DNA of 64,000 nt from Ascoidea rubescens DSM 1968 (Eukaryota; Ascomycota; Saccharomycetes; Ascoideales; Ascoideaceae). The stretch is from positions 186,001 to 250,000 of the forward strand of contig NW_017962929.1 of assembly GCF_001661345.1 (NCBI RefSeq), given 5' to 3'. The notes beneath the pieces were generated by a model. The model was not told the DNA's origin. It searched no databases and saw only the letters and a list, made by a program, of their open reading frames with translations. The position numbers were made by a program, and so were the translations under genes. This document shows positions 54,747 through 64,000 of this stretch, in pieces. Positions within the stretch are counted from its first letter, which is position 1. The number at the start of each line of letters is the position of its first letter.

Positions 54747-55158
54747 TTTGGTGCTGTTACTGTGTTACTGTTACTATACAATATTATACAATGTACTGGT
54801 GTCTGATGAAAAGAAAGAGAAAGCCATCAAACAAACCCAGATTAATATACAGCTCCAATTTCTCCCTCCGTTTTCCCTCCTTCTGAAAAATTTCACCCAG
54901 AAAAAAACCCAAACATTTTTTGCTCTTGCCGTTACCCGCAAACAACGCACTTTTTCTTTTCAAAACAGAACCACACCGCTGGTCTTGCAGTTTGAAAGGT
55001 CTTCGGTTCGACTTCCATTCAATGAGCTTTTTTCTCTGTTTTTGTTTTTCCTTTTTTTTGACTCATTTTTCACTGCACTGTTTCGGTTATTGTTCAGTTA
55101 TTGTTCACTCCACCACCAACTCCATCAACAATACCCATATTGTTCACTCCTCCTAACA
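54747..55158. promoter_or_regulatory. Divergent RPL9-ARO2 promoter
   Basis: A 412-bp region with T/C-rich tracts on the ARO2 side and a GC-rich patch at about 54965-55015 containing CGGTTCGACTTCC. That sequence resembles a Pol III B box by chance, but no A box or cloverleaf is present. An N-terminally extended ARO2 frame crosses this region and is rejected. Confidence 0.5.
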
Positions 55159-56322
55159 ATGTCTACTTTCGGTACCCTTTTCAAAGTCACAACCTATGGT
55201 GAAAGCCATTGTCCCTCTGTTGGCTGCATTGTCGAAGGTGTTCCCGGTGGAATGAACCTCGATGCCTCTGATATACAACCACAACTTGACCGCAGAAGAC
55301 CTGGTCAATCAAAACTATCCACCCCAAGAAAGGAAGACGACAAAGTCGTAATTCACTCAGGTCTAGAAAATGGTCGTACTTTGGGCACTCCCATCGCTAT
55401 GATCGTCAAAAACAAAGACCACCACCCACAAGACTACTCGGAAACTGATTTCTACCCAAGACCTTCCCACAGTGACCTAACATACTTGCTTAAATACGGT
55501 ATAAAGGCTGCCTCTGGTGGTGGCAGATCCAGTGCAAGAGAAACCATAGGAAGAGTTGCTGCTGGTGCAATTGCTGAAAGATTCCTCAAATTGGCCAACA
55601 ACGTGGAAATCGTAGCCTTTGTCTCAAGCGTTGGCAAAATCTCCATCGACAAAAATCCAAGCTCCCCTTACTTTCAAAACTTGCTCAACACCATAACAAG
55701 AGAACAAGTCGACCAATTCAACCCAATTCGTTGCCCACACAAGGATATTGCTGAACAACAAATCAAGCTAACTGAATCTGTAAAGGCCCAAAGAGATTCA
55801 ATTGGTGGTGTAGTAACCTGCGTTATAAGAAACGTTCCAAAGGCTCTTGGTGAGCCCTGTTTTGATAAACTAGAGGCCATGCTAGCCCATGCCATGTTGT
55901 CCATTCCAGCGACAAAGGGTTTCGAAATTGGTTCTGGCTTCTATGGCACAACCCTTAAGGGTTCTGAACATAACGACATGTTTTCAAAAAACACTGATTC
56001 CAACGATCCAAACGACAAATACAACTTGAAAACCCTAACAAACTTCAGTGGTGGTATTCAAGGTGGTATTTCCAATGGTGAACATATCTACTTCAACGTA
56101 GCCTTCAAACCTCCAGCAACAATCAGCCAGCCTCAAGAAACTGCCACCTATGATGGTGCTCCTGGGGTATTAAAAGCAAGAGGAAGACACGATCCAAATG
56201 TCGTCCCCAGAGCTGTTCCAATAGTAGAAGCAATGGCTGCCTTAGTTCTTGCTGATGCTCTTCTAATTCAAAAAAGCAGAGAATACGCTCACTCCATTGT
56301 AGATTTCTCCAAAGTTTTTTAA
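55159..56322 (+). CDS. ARO2: Chorismate synthase
   Basis: Converts 5-enolpyruvylshikimate-3-phosphate to chorismate with reduced FMN, the last step of the shared aromatic pathway. It is 387 aa (376 in S. cerevisiae). The start [20 protein letters not shown] is the canonical N-terminus with the first signature (GESHC). Other blocks are [74 protein letters not shown] and [20 protein letters not shown]. All signature residues are present. No in-frame CTG codon was found even though CTG occurs often in the other two frames. Confidence 0.97.
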   Translation: MSTFGTLFKVTTYGESHCPSVGCIVEGVPGGMNLDASDIQPQLDRRRPGQSKLSTPRKEDDKVVIHSGLENGRTLGTPIAMIVKNKDHHPQDYSETDFYPRPSHSDLTYLLKYGIKAASGGGRSSARETIGRVAAGAIAERFLKLANNVEIVAFVSSVGKISIDKNPSSPYFQNLLNTITREQVDQFNPIRCPHKDIAEQQIKLTESVKAQRDSIGGVVTCVIRNVPKALGEPCFDKLEAMLAHAMLSIPATKGFEIGSGFYGTTLKGSEHNDMFSKNTDSNDPNDKYNLKTLTNFSGGIQGGISNGEHIYFNVAFKPPATISQPQETATYDGAPGVLKARGRHDPNVVPRAVPIVEAMAALVLADALLIQKSREYAHSIVDFSKVF

Positions 56323-56741
56323 TCTCTTTCCTTTTTTATTTTTTTTTTTTTCTTTAAATAGTTTATTCAAAATAAATAAATAAATAAATAAAACAATAAA
56401 TACTCATTAAGGTTTCCACTTCAACAAACTCTATTTTTCTTATAAAAAATTTTATCTCAAACCTCATTAAAATCTATCCAACACACTTATTTCTTCAAAT
56501 GCTCTGAATCTTGCGATAACTTCTTGAAACCAACTCCAAACTAATCCACTGTCCACTTTACATTTCACTCCCTTACTTTTATCAAATATATGATGCCAAA
56601 TACCTCTTCTCGCTATATAAAAGACTCCCATTATAATTTTCTTTTAATCCCTTTATTTGCTCTCTTTAATGGTTAACAATATAACCTTTTTGTATCTCAT
56701 TCTTAAAATTGAATTAAATCAAATAAAAAAAATAAAAATAA
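56323..56741. promoter_or_regulatory. ARO2 terminator and CUE2 promoter
   Basis: A 419-bp head-to-tail gap, AT-rich, with a short AAAT tandem (about 56369-56393). Nothing else is recognised. Confidence 0.5.
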
Positions 56742-58754
56742 ATGATCTCCAAGAATAACCTCACAAATGATCCACATCGTTCTGATGATATTAATCACAT
56801 TCATGCTAATAACACTGATAATATTAACCATTTTAGTATCGATGATCAAATTGGTAAAACTGATCTCAAAGATACGGTTTCCATCACTATTCAAAACATA
56901 ATAACTCTTGATATCACTAACGACGTTCAATATCTCTCCCAGATCTTTATAAACACTCCAAAAGACCATATAATCGAAGTACTATCCACCTTTGAAGGCG
57001 ATATTAACAAAACAAGTGATTTCCTATCAAACGAAATCCTAGATGATTCCGATATTCTTTTATTAATGGAAGCCTTTCCAAATGTATCAAAAGAAAAAAT
57101 CAATAAATTTTACCAACTAAATGATACTAACATTCACAAGACCTCAAATCAACTAATTCTCTTCCAAAATACGCTTAAAGATGATATCATAAATAATAAA
57201 AACAATAATAATAACAAAAAAAACAAAAACAAAAACAAAATTACCATTAACAATAACAATAACAATAACAAATCTAACAACAATTCAAAATCAAAATTTA
57301 ATTATAAAAACAGAATTTTAACCACTAATAACAGAGGAATTAATGTTTTTAATCTTGATTCTGCAGATTCTTATAACTCTGATACTTTAAATTCAAATTC
57401 AAATTCAAATTCAAATTCAAATTCAAATTCAAATCTTAAAAACTGGTCTGGAATAAATACCCAATTGGAAATTATATCAAATCTACTAAATTTGCCAATT
57501 AAATCATGTTCTTATCATTACTATAAAAATCGTAATGACCTTTCTAAAACACTAATTGATATTATTATGAATAAAGAGTCTCTTGCCTCCAAATCAACAT
57601 CTCCCATGAAACCAGTTTTACCCTCAATTTCAAAAATTCCTCATGATTTTCCAACAAACTATCCACCATCTTGTTATAACCCTCAAACTCCTTTGAATTC
57701 TTCTAAGGAAATTTCTCAAAATGAACAAAATCATATTTCGAAATTAGAAAAAACCAAAAATCAGCAAAAACATAAAAAAATAATAATCAAAGGAAGTAGA
57801 ATTCAAGATAGAAAAAAAATTAATATTCATCTGGACATTTGCAATGGTTCTACTAAGATCAATCAAATCAATGAGGTAACCAATGATTTGAATAATTTAA
57901 AATTGAAAGATTCAAAGTTCAATTATATGTTTGGGTCAAATTCATCAAATTATAAATATAATCCTAATAGTGATGAATCAATCAAGATACAAGAATTTTT
58001 AACTCAAAATCCTGAGATTAGTAAATTAAATTTACCATTTCAATTTTATCAAAATGCATTGGAACATTTCAATGGCAATTTTTTATCTGTTATACAATTA
58101 TTGATTGGTATATATGAAAATCAAAGGATTGATCGAATTTATGATAATCAAATCGATTTGTCTTATAAATCAAATAAAGCAGAAACCAAAAAAATTAAAG
58201 ACTCTAAGACAAACAGAAACAGTTTAAGTGACTCAACAGTATCATTTTGTTCAAAGGACATTAGAAAGTTGAATAATGAAATTCAATATCATCAGCTTCA
58301 ACACCAAAAGCTTTCAAATAAAATCGTTAATGAAAAAAACGGTGCTTATAAAAGTTATCTCAACTCAGAGCTATCTAAAAATTTAAATCAAATAGATACA
58401 TTGCAACAAAACTCTCAAGATTTATTAAAAACAGAGAGAATGAAACATTTCAGAAAAAGTTTACGAATCGATTTGCATGGATTTAATTTAGCAAAATCTC
58501 AAGAAATCACTAAAGAAGCATTGTCAGAATGGAAATCGATGGAGTTTGAACTAAGAGAAAAAAATGGCAATATGTCAAAGAATAAATATTACAATTTTGT
58601 TGGTCCATTAGTTATTGTAACAGGGAGAGGTCTTCATAGTGACAAAGGATATTCTAGAATCAGAATTTTAACCCGGAAATATTTAGAGGAAAATGGTTAT
58701 TGTTTCACTGAAAATTTTGGTGAATTTGAAGTTACTGGAAACAAAAAATCATAA
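56742..58754 (+). CDS. CUE2: CUE and Smr domain protein, Cue2-like no-go-decay endonuclease
   Basis: A probable orthologue of Cue2, which binds ubiquitin on stalled ribosomes and cleaves mRNA in no-go decay. Two CUE-like modules lie near the N-terminus (VQYLSQIFINTPKDHIIEVL about 66-105; ILLLMEAFPNVSKEKINKFY about 106-145). A middle part with Asn/Lys filler follows. Then comes a DUF1771 helix pair (YHQLQHQKLSNKIVNEKNGA, about 515-565) and a C-terminal Smr domain (SLRIDLHGFNLAKSQEITKE; VIVTGRGLHSDKGYSRIR; about 570-668). The Smr catalytic-type motifs LDLHG (here IDLHG) and TGRGxHS are intact. At 670 aa it is longer than S. cerevisiae Cue2 (443 aa) because of low-complexity insertions. Confidence 0.85.
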   Translation: MISKNNLTNDPHRSDDINHIHANNTDNINHFSIDDQIGKTDLKDTVSITIQNIITLDITNDVQYLSQIFINTPKDHIIEVLSTFEGDINKTSDFLSNEILDDSDILLLMEAFPNVSKEKINKFYQLNDTNIHKTSNQLILFQNTLKDDIINNKNNNNNKKNKNKNKITINNNNNNNKSNNNSKSKFNYKNRILTTNNRGINVFNLDSADSYNSDTLNSNSNSNSNSNSNSNLKNWSGINTQLEIISNLLNLPIKSCSYHYYKNRNDLSKTLIDIIMNKESLASKSTSPMKPVLPSISKIPHDFPTNYPPSCYNPQTPLNSSKEISQNEQNHISKLEKTKNQQKHKKIIIKGSRIQDRKKINIHLDICNGSTKINQINEVTNDLNNLKLKDSKFNYMFGSNSSNYKYNPNSDESIKIQEFLTQNPEISKLNLPFQFYQNALEHFNGNFLSVIQLLIGIYENQRIDRIYDNQIDLSYKSNKAETKKIKDSKTNRNSLSDSTVSFCSKDIRKLNNEIQYHQLQHQKLSNKIVNEKNGAYKSYLNSELSKNLNQIDTLQQNSQDLLKTERMKHFRKSLRIDLHGFNLAKSQEITKEALSEWKSMEFELREKNGNMSKNKYYNFVGPLVIVTGRGLHSDKGYSRIRILTRKYLEENGYCFTENFGEFEVTGNKKS

Positions 58755-59271
58755 TTGGTATCATTTTTATTTTTATGCAAAAAAAAAATTGTGTTATTGA
58801 AGTCATCTTTTAGGAATTAAAATGAAATATACTTTATCGATAAATTTCTGCGCAGCACAATGAAACAAATCAATTTTAAAGTTACCAATACAGATTAATT
58901 GAACTTTACAGAGTGATCTACTAAAATATGTTTTTTTTGAATTTATTCATTTAATTTTTTTTATATATGTACTTTTATTGATATTCATTTCAATGTTCAA
59001 AATTTTATTAGATTTTTATTTTAATAATTGAACAAATATGTAAAATAAGACTATTATTTAGCTACTATCCATATTTGTTGATGATTTGATTGTTTTATTT
59101 TGTTTTTTTTTAATTATAAATCATTGTAAATTATAAGTTCTTCATTAATTTCTTGCAATTATCATAAGGAGTAAAATGAAATATTAAATATTAATGTTAT
59201 TACAAATAATATAATTGTGATAGTTGAAAAAAAAATAAAACCATCAGCAATATTTTTTAGGAATATAAATT
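58755..59271. other. Convergent CUE2-AVT2 intergenic region
   Basis: A 517-bp AT-rich 3'-3' gap with T- and A-runs. Nothing is recognised. Confidence 0.6.
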
Positions 59272-60867
59272 TCATTCGACACAATGGGTTTGTTCATCAT
59301 CATTCTGTATTTTTTTTATTGTTTGATATGTAGAAATGAACATAATCATAAACCCAAAAGTTATAGTAAAGTAAGATGGAAATTTCTCTTTCCAATTTTT
59401 ATTTCCATTGTTTGTTAACTTCAAATAGCACAAAGGGGGAAAAATATATGCCATCAATGAAGCTGTAGTTGAGCCAACTATTTCTAACATCACACCAAGA
59501 TTACATGTAAATAGCGATACGCTCATTGACAAAAATACACAGACTGTGGTTATTATAAAATGTTGTTTATCACTTAATTCATGATCAGAATAGATTTGAT
59601 TATCATTTTCATCTGTGTTATTTGGTAGAAAAGATTCTTGTTGTTGCTCTTGTTCAAGAACATCTGATGGTGTTTTAATTATGAATACAAGATCTTTTAT
59701 AACATCTCTAACAACAAATATCTCTAAAGGAAAAGTAGTTAGCATATTTAAACCGAAGCAAAATCTTGCAATATTTGTTAAGACATCGTCACTTGGAAAA
59801 TTATTTAAAATATTTCCTTTAACCTTATCTCTAAATATCGAGAAACCACCAAGACCCATTAATCCACAGCAAATTAAAGAAATAAAACAGCTGTAATGAG
59901 TCAATTTTGTGAATCGATCCAATGTTGGAGTCTTTAAAGAATGATAAATAAATAAACTGTTGTGGTGACAAACTAATGCAAACGAAATAACACTTAATCC
60001 TTCAAATAATGAGTCAAATTTAATGAAAATTAACCATTTACTGTCAATAACACCCTTTAAGTCATTTTTAATGAGAAAATGACCATTAATTAGTACAATT
60101 AAAACAATAACTAGCATAGAAAGTAATGCTAACAAGCTCGCTTTCCCAAGTTCAGAAATATTCCTACTTAGCGATAGTGGATAACTTATTAAAGATGTAA
60201 CCATGATAATAACAAAATTTCTTTCAAAAAAAAAATTTAACCAGTTGAATTTGTCAATTAGTTTTTTGAAAATAAATTTTAGAAAATGAGGTATTGTATC
60301 ACCAATAATAATGCAAAAAGCCATTGCACCACCAACTGCAAACAATCCCTGAGATAGCAATATCAATATTTTGCCCTTTTTGCCAAAGCATTTAAAACAA
60401 ACTTCTTGATAAGATGTTGATCCACTTAGTTTTGAATTGATGATGATCAAACGAATTGTCCAATCGACTAGCACAGTCAATATAACCAACCCAAGGATAT
60501 AGCCAATGATCCCACAGTTGTAAACAGAGTAGGCTTGAGATATGATTCCAGCACCAACAATAGAATTTGTCATGTTCATCATGGCCATTTTTAGTGTTGA
60601 TTTAGTACTTTCATCATCGATAATGTCGTTCGCTTGGTTCTCCTCGATTTCAAATTCCTCAATGCCAAAGCTATCATTGGAATCGTTGTTTCTTGAGTTA
60701 TTCTGCAGATTATCTGATGCAGTTGCAAAGTTCTCAAAACTGTCATATTCGTTGTTGGTGTTGTGGGTTGTTTTGCTAGATGAGGTGTGGTTGATGCCAA
60801 CCGGTAGTTCTATGTTGGCATCATCAGGCTCAGATTGAGGGATGTTAGAGTATTTGGCAGTGGCCAT
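59272..60867 (-). CDS. AVT2: Amino acid transporter, Avt2-like (AAAP family)
   Basis: A polytopic transporter of the amino acid/auxin permease family. The start chosen is MATAKYSN (531 aa); an ATG six codons upstream is in frame. After an acidic cytosolic N-terminus it begins MAMMNMTNSIVGAGIISQAY, then VDWTIRLIIINSKLSGSTSY and LFAVGGAMAFCIIIGDTIPH. These blocks match Avt2 rather than Avt1/3/5/6/7. About 11 hydrophobic segments follow, with a Glu/Gln/Asn-rich loop (EQEQQQESFLPNNTDENDN) near residue 425. S. cerevisiae Avt2 is 480 aa and its substrates are not well defined. Its N-terminal codons are GC-richer than the rest. Confidence 0.87.
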   Translation of the reverse strand: MATAKYSNIPQSEPDDANIELPVGINHTSSSKTTHNTNNEYDSFENFATASDNLQNNSRNNDSNDSFGIEEFEIEENQANDIIDDESTKSTLKMAMMNMTNSIVGAGIISQAYSVYNCGIIGYILGLVILTVLVDWTIRLIIINSKLSGSTSYQEVCFKCFGKKGKILILLSQGLFAVGGAMAFCIIIGDTIPHFLKFIFKKLIDKFNWLNFFFERNFVIIMVTSLISYPLSLSRNISELGKASLLALLSMLVIVLIVLINGHFLIKNDLKGVIDSKWLIFIKFDSLFEGLSVISFALVCHHNSLFIYHSLKTPTLDRFTKLTHYSCFISLICCGLMGLGGFSIFRDKVKGNILNNFPSDDVLTNIARFCFGLNMLTTFPLEIFVVRDVIKDLVFIIKTPSDVLEQEQQQESFLPNNTDENDNQIYSDHELSDKQHFIITTVCVFLSMSVSLFTCNLGVMLEIVGSTTASLMAYIFPPLCYLKLTNNGNKNWKEKFPSYFTITFGFMIMFISTYQTIKKIQNDDEQTHCVE

Positions 60868-61166
60868 CAAGACAATATGGAGCACTGTGTGGTTTGCAGC
60901 AAGTAAGGGCTCCGAGAACTAACAGGACAAGCAGCAGAGGAAACAGTATCACCAAGAACAGTTCATGAGCTTTCTTTGTGTGTATGAAAAGTGTGAACAG
61001 AAACAGTAATATATTGACAGGTAAACCTAAAACAGGTGCTGTAAAAGTGGTATAAAAGTGGTATAAAAGAAGCTCAAGAAAGTGGATGCAAAACTTATAC
61101 ATTCTACAGTGATTTTCGCACTGATCTCAGTGAATTGTCTATAAACAAGAGAAGGAGGACACCGGT
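60868..61166. promoter_or_regulatory. AVT2 promoter
   Basis: A 299-bp head-to-tail gap. It has AGCAGCAG-type sequence near 60930 and a direct repeat GTGGTATAAAA (61046-61068). Nothing else. Confidence 0.45.
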
Positions 61167-63071
61167 TTATAGCTGCAACTCGTCCTGATCGAAATCCTCT
61201 TCATACTCCATCAACTCGTCCTCGTTGGTGAGGTTTCGTTGTAAGAAGCCATGGCTCTCGTCGTCAGAGAAGAAGCCACTGTTCCCACCATCACCATTGT
61301 CGCTGTCGCTGTATCCATAATCCTCTTCGTCGCCAGAGCTTGTGTTGTCGCTGTGATCTCCAGTTTCGTTATTGTTTTCTGTCTCAGAATCAGACAAAGA
61401 TCGTCCTCTGGGAATCTGGTCAAACGACTCGTCATCAGAATCGTTTTCAATGTCGTTGTGGGTGTGGTTGTCGACTTCATCACTTTCGGAATCATGATCT
61501 GAAAACTCAGAATAAGACCCAGGATCATCATGAGGTTCCTCTTTAGGCTGCTCGATTTCAACTAAATCATCAAGATTAATCCCGATTATTGCATCAGGAT
61601 TTATATCTTCGTAGGGTTTGCACCAAAGAACTTGTTTGTAGCATCTTAAACATCTCCATCGTTCATCATTGTCGTCATCGTAATCATCATCATCATCATC
61701 ATCAGTGTTGTGGCTTATAACATGACTGTGATCATGGATTTTTTTCAAATTATCCAAATTTCTTTCATCAGATTGAAATCTTTCCAATTTTGTCAATAAA
61801 CACATGTAACAATAAATATGACCACAGTTTGTAATATAGGGATTTGTGATCAAATTTACATTACCATCATTGCCAATTAATGAATTTGTATTAGAATTGG
61901 AAGAATTTAAATTATTAAAATTATTTGTATTTTGATAACAGATAGCACATTGAGATTGGTTTAAATGATTAAACAATTGAATATTTGTCAATTTTTTTAA
62001 ATTTCTAGATTCACTATGACCACCATCATAATTACCTTGATTTAAATAATTTTTAGAAATGAATTTTCCAATTTTTGAATTTTTAAAGAAAATTTTATTT
62101 TGTTTTCTTAAATTTTTAAGAATTTTATTCTTGGAATTGTTATTTTTCTGAATTATTGGCAAAAAAAATATCAAAAATTCTATAAATGTATTCCAAATTA
62201 ATTGTCTATTTTGATATTCAAATGATACATTACCTTTATTTTTCTTATCAAATTCAATTGAATTTATATTTGTGGAAATATTTAATAAATAATAATTTAA
62301 AGATTGAAATTTCCCATCAATTAAAAATTTGCAAAAAATGAATAAATTCAAAATCTTGTAAAAATTAGTGAAAACCATGAAGATTGGTTTAAAAAATCTT
62401 AAAAGTTTTTTGATTATATTCTTAAATAAAGATTGTTTTCTCTTTCTATTTTTATTGCTATCAAATTCATAATCGTCAACATTTTCAGTCTCATGATTTT
62501 CATGGTAATAATCTTCATCCCCATCCCCATCCCCATCCTCATCCTCATCATCATCCATTGAATACATATAAAACTCTATTTTTTCATGAAGATACTCAAA
62601 AAGAATAAAAAATATATAGTATAAAATTTTGATTTTTTTTGTTAATTTTCTACTATTTTGAGTAGTTTTTTGAAGATTCTTATTTTCTTTGCTATTATTG
62701 ACAATCAATTTTAAGTTTTGCAAAAAAAATCCATAAGTTGTTGAATTATCCCAAATCGTGAATTTAAATAATATTGATTTCAAAAATAGCTTAAGTTCAT
62801 TTGAGTAATTTAATTTTAAAACTGGATAAAAATTATTATTGAATATCGATAAAGTCTTTTCAAATAAAGAGTTGAATATTTCTTGATCTAATAATGTTGC
62901 GTCTAATTGATTTACTCTTGTTAAAGGTGATTTATAATTATTTGATAAACTATCGAAAATATTAATAGACTTTTGAATAAAACTTGATTTATCATTAAGA
63001 TTAAAGGGAATATTGTTAGATGAAGCAATAGAGCCGGTGGAAATAATATTGACAAAAGGAACAAAACTCAT
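61167..63071 (-). CDS. PEX2: Peroxisomal RING E3 ligase Pex2, with acidic RING insertion and tail
   Basis: A subunit of the Pex2-Pex10-Pex12 ubiquitin-ligase retrotranslocation channel that ubiquitinates Pex5 at the peroxisomal membrane. The start is set at MSFVPFVN. The 54 upstream codons are Phe/Leu-rich, not Pex2-like, and left out. The Pex2/Pex12 N-terminal domain begins at LTRVNQLDATLLDQEIFNSL, followed by membrane segments. A RING follows: CAIC, then TNCGHIYCYMCL, then RWRCLRC. Between the CYMC and RCLRC pairs is an inserted poly-Asp run. After the RING comes a ~130-residue Asp/Glu/Ser tail. At 634 aa it is more than twice S. cerevisiae Pex2 (271 aa). Confidence 0.86.
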   Translation of the reverse strand: MSFVPFVNIISTGSIASSNNIPFNLNDKSSFIQKSINIFDSLSNNYKSPLTRVNQLDATLLDQEIFNSLFEKTLSIFNNNFYPVLKLNYSNELKLFLKSILFKFTIWDNSTTYGFFLQNLKLIVNNSKENKNLQKTTQNSRKLTKKIKILYYIFFILFEYLHEKIEFYMYSMDDDEDEDGDGDGDEDYYHENHETENVDDYEFDSNKNRKRKQSLFKNIIKKLLRFFKPIFMVFTNFYKILNLFIFCKFLIDGKFQSLNYYLLNISTNINSIEFDKKNKGNVSFEYQNRQLIWNTFIEFLIFFLPIIQKNNNSKNKILKNLRKQNKIFFKNSKIGKFISKNYLNQGNYDGGHSESRNLKKLTNIQLFNHLNQSQCAICYQNTNNFNNLNSSNSNTNSLIGNDGNVNLITNPYITNCGHIYCYMCLLTKLERFQSDERNLDNLKKIHDHSHVISHNTDDDDDDDYDDDNDERWRCLRCYKQVLWCKPYEDINPDAIIGINLDDLVEIEQPKEEPHDDPGSYSEFSDHDSESDEVDNHTHNDIENDSDDESFDQIPRGRSLSDSETENNNETGDHSDNTSSGDEEDYGYSDSDNGDGGNSGFFSDDESHGFLQRNLTNEDELMEYEEDFDQDELQL

Positions 63072-64000
63072 TTTAACATAAAAAAGGAGAAAAAAAGAAT
63101 ATTGAGAAGATAATAATAATACTAATGATAAAGAAGTAAAAGAAGCAGATAATGTTTTAAATGAATTAGTTAGGAGATTGACTTTATTTCCAATTCTGTG
63201 GAAAAAATTGAAAAAAAAACTAAAAAAATTCAAATCAAGCTTTATAAAAAAAAATATATCTCTGGCAAACTTTTTTGAATTTTTTAGCGCAGTGGTTACA
63301 ACTTTGTTATTGATTATTCTGTTGCAAGCTCAATTCCCAGTAGAAGAGTAATAATTATCATCAGCATTCAACGGTATTGAAAACCGTAATTCTTTACTTT
63401 GGTTTCGTCAGACACTCAGACACTGATTTTACGTATTTGGTCCCGCTAACTTTTCGAAAAACATGTTGGTAATCAAACGTGATTATCTCCGCGATATCTG
63501 TTTCTATTTCCTTTGTAATTCAACTGGAATCAGAATCTATGATGTTTCCTAATTGGGATATATATTTTTTTTTCTAAAAACTTCTTTCAAATTCTGATGA
63601 ACAGATCAAAAAATCAAAAATATGTTCAATTTCTAGATTATTATACAAATCATCATATTTGCAACTACAACAATTCATAGCTATAAATCATTATGAGTTC
63701 CTGATAACTCTCGATTAAATCCGTTTTTTATCAAAAAATCCAAAGCTTTCCTTGGTTTCTTAAAAAATACAGATTCATCTTGCTGTGGTAAAGAAGTCTT
63801 GAAAAAACTTTTATCTATTATTTAAAATACAAATGATAATAAAAATCCAATATATAAACCATTCATATCCTGGTCTGTTGATTGGTATATTTTACCCTCA
63901 AATCTATTAGTACTTTGTGATAAATTAAAAAGTGCCTTTTAACATATCACTGCTTCTCATTCACGTTATAGTAAATACCAAATTGCTATTATGGAAGCTA
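63072..64000. promoter_or_regulatory. PEX2 upstream region to window edge
   Basis: About 930 bp, mostly AT-rich. An 11-bp TAGCGCAGTGG at about 63286-63296 resembles a Pol III A box, but no cloverleaf or proper B box follows. Inside 63360-63480 is a short mixed-composition patch (ACTCAGACACTGA repeat). No gene is recognised; the neighbouring gene lies beyond the window. Confidence 0.45.

Noticed and set aside
54625-55158. N-terminal extension of ARO2 (and overlap with RPL9)
   Set aside because: The extension overlaps RPL9 on the other strand and is Phe/Leu-rich. [17 protein letters not shown] is the true family start.
63284-63360. Possible tRNA gene (A-box-like TAGCGCAGTGG)
   Set aside because: No acceptor or anticodon stems can be drawn, and the would-be T arm (GCTCAATTCCC) lacks a proper B box. 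It is treated as chance similarity.

Overview
The window is nuclear DNA from an ascomycete yeast (Saccharomycotina). It is AT-rich, densely packed with single-exon genes, and carries clear orthologues of yeast housekeeping genes (CDC16, YIP1, RAT1, RET3, HLJ1, CHM7, KRE6, ZAP1, RLF2/CAC1, an MSN2/4-type factor, ERG9, TFC1, TPS1, RPL9, ARO2, CUE2, AVT2, PEX2). Two genes have a short spliceosomal intron with a TACTAA-type branch site. CTG codons are almost absent from conserved genes. The few at alignable sites sit where relatives do not have Leu. This suggests a lineage that reassigned CUG, for example an Ascoidea/Saccharomycopsis-like CUG-Ser yeast, but the window alone does not prove it. Several regulators are bloated with Asn runs encoded by AAT/AAC microsatellites.

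Layout. 1-9208: CDC16 (partial, minus), YIP1 (plus), an intron-containing subtilisin-like protease (minus), RAT1 (minus), RET3 (plus). 9209-16479: a convergent gap holding a 13-bp tandem array, then HLJ1 (minus), CHM7 (plus), KRE6 (minus). 16480-28262: a long GC-rich gap, the zinc regulator ZAP1 (minus, broken by an assembly gap in an Asn microsatellite), a GPI-anchored Ser-rich wall mannoprotein (plus), and an Lrg1-like LIM protein without a RhoGAP domain (minus). 28263-42827: RLF2/CAC1 (plus), a host gene derived from a pogo/Fot-type transposase (minus), a UAS-UBX protein (plus), an Msn2/4-type zinc-finger factor (plus). 42828-51395: ERG9 (plus), a four-TM membrane protein of unknown family (plus), TFC1 (minus). 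51396-64000: TPS1 and RPL9 (minus), ARO2 and CUE2 (plus), AVT2 and PEX2 (minus), and an upstream region with no recognised gene.

The genes are unrelated single-copy housekeeping and regulatory genes, not a pathway cluster. I see no rRNA, convincing tRNA, CRISPR array, retroelement or intact mobile element. The most notable patterns are: GC-rich islands confined to promoter-bearing intergenic regions and the gene ends beside them, while 3'-3' gaps and gene bodies stay AT-rich; short arrays of 9-bp units with a GCTG/AGC core in at least five promoter regions; the domesticated transposase; and the evidence on CUG decoding.
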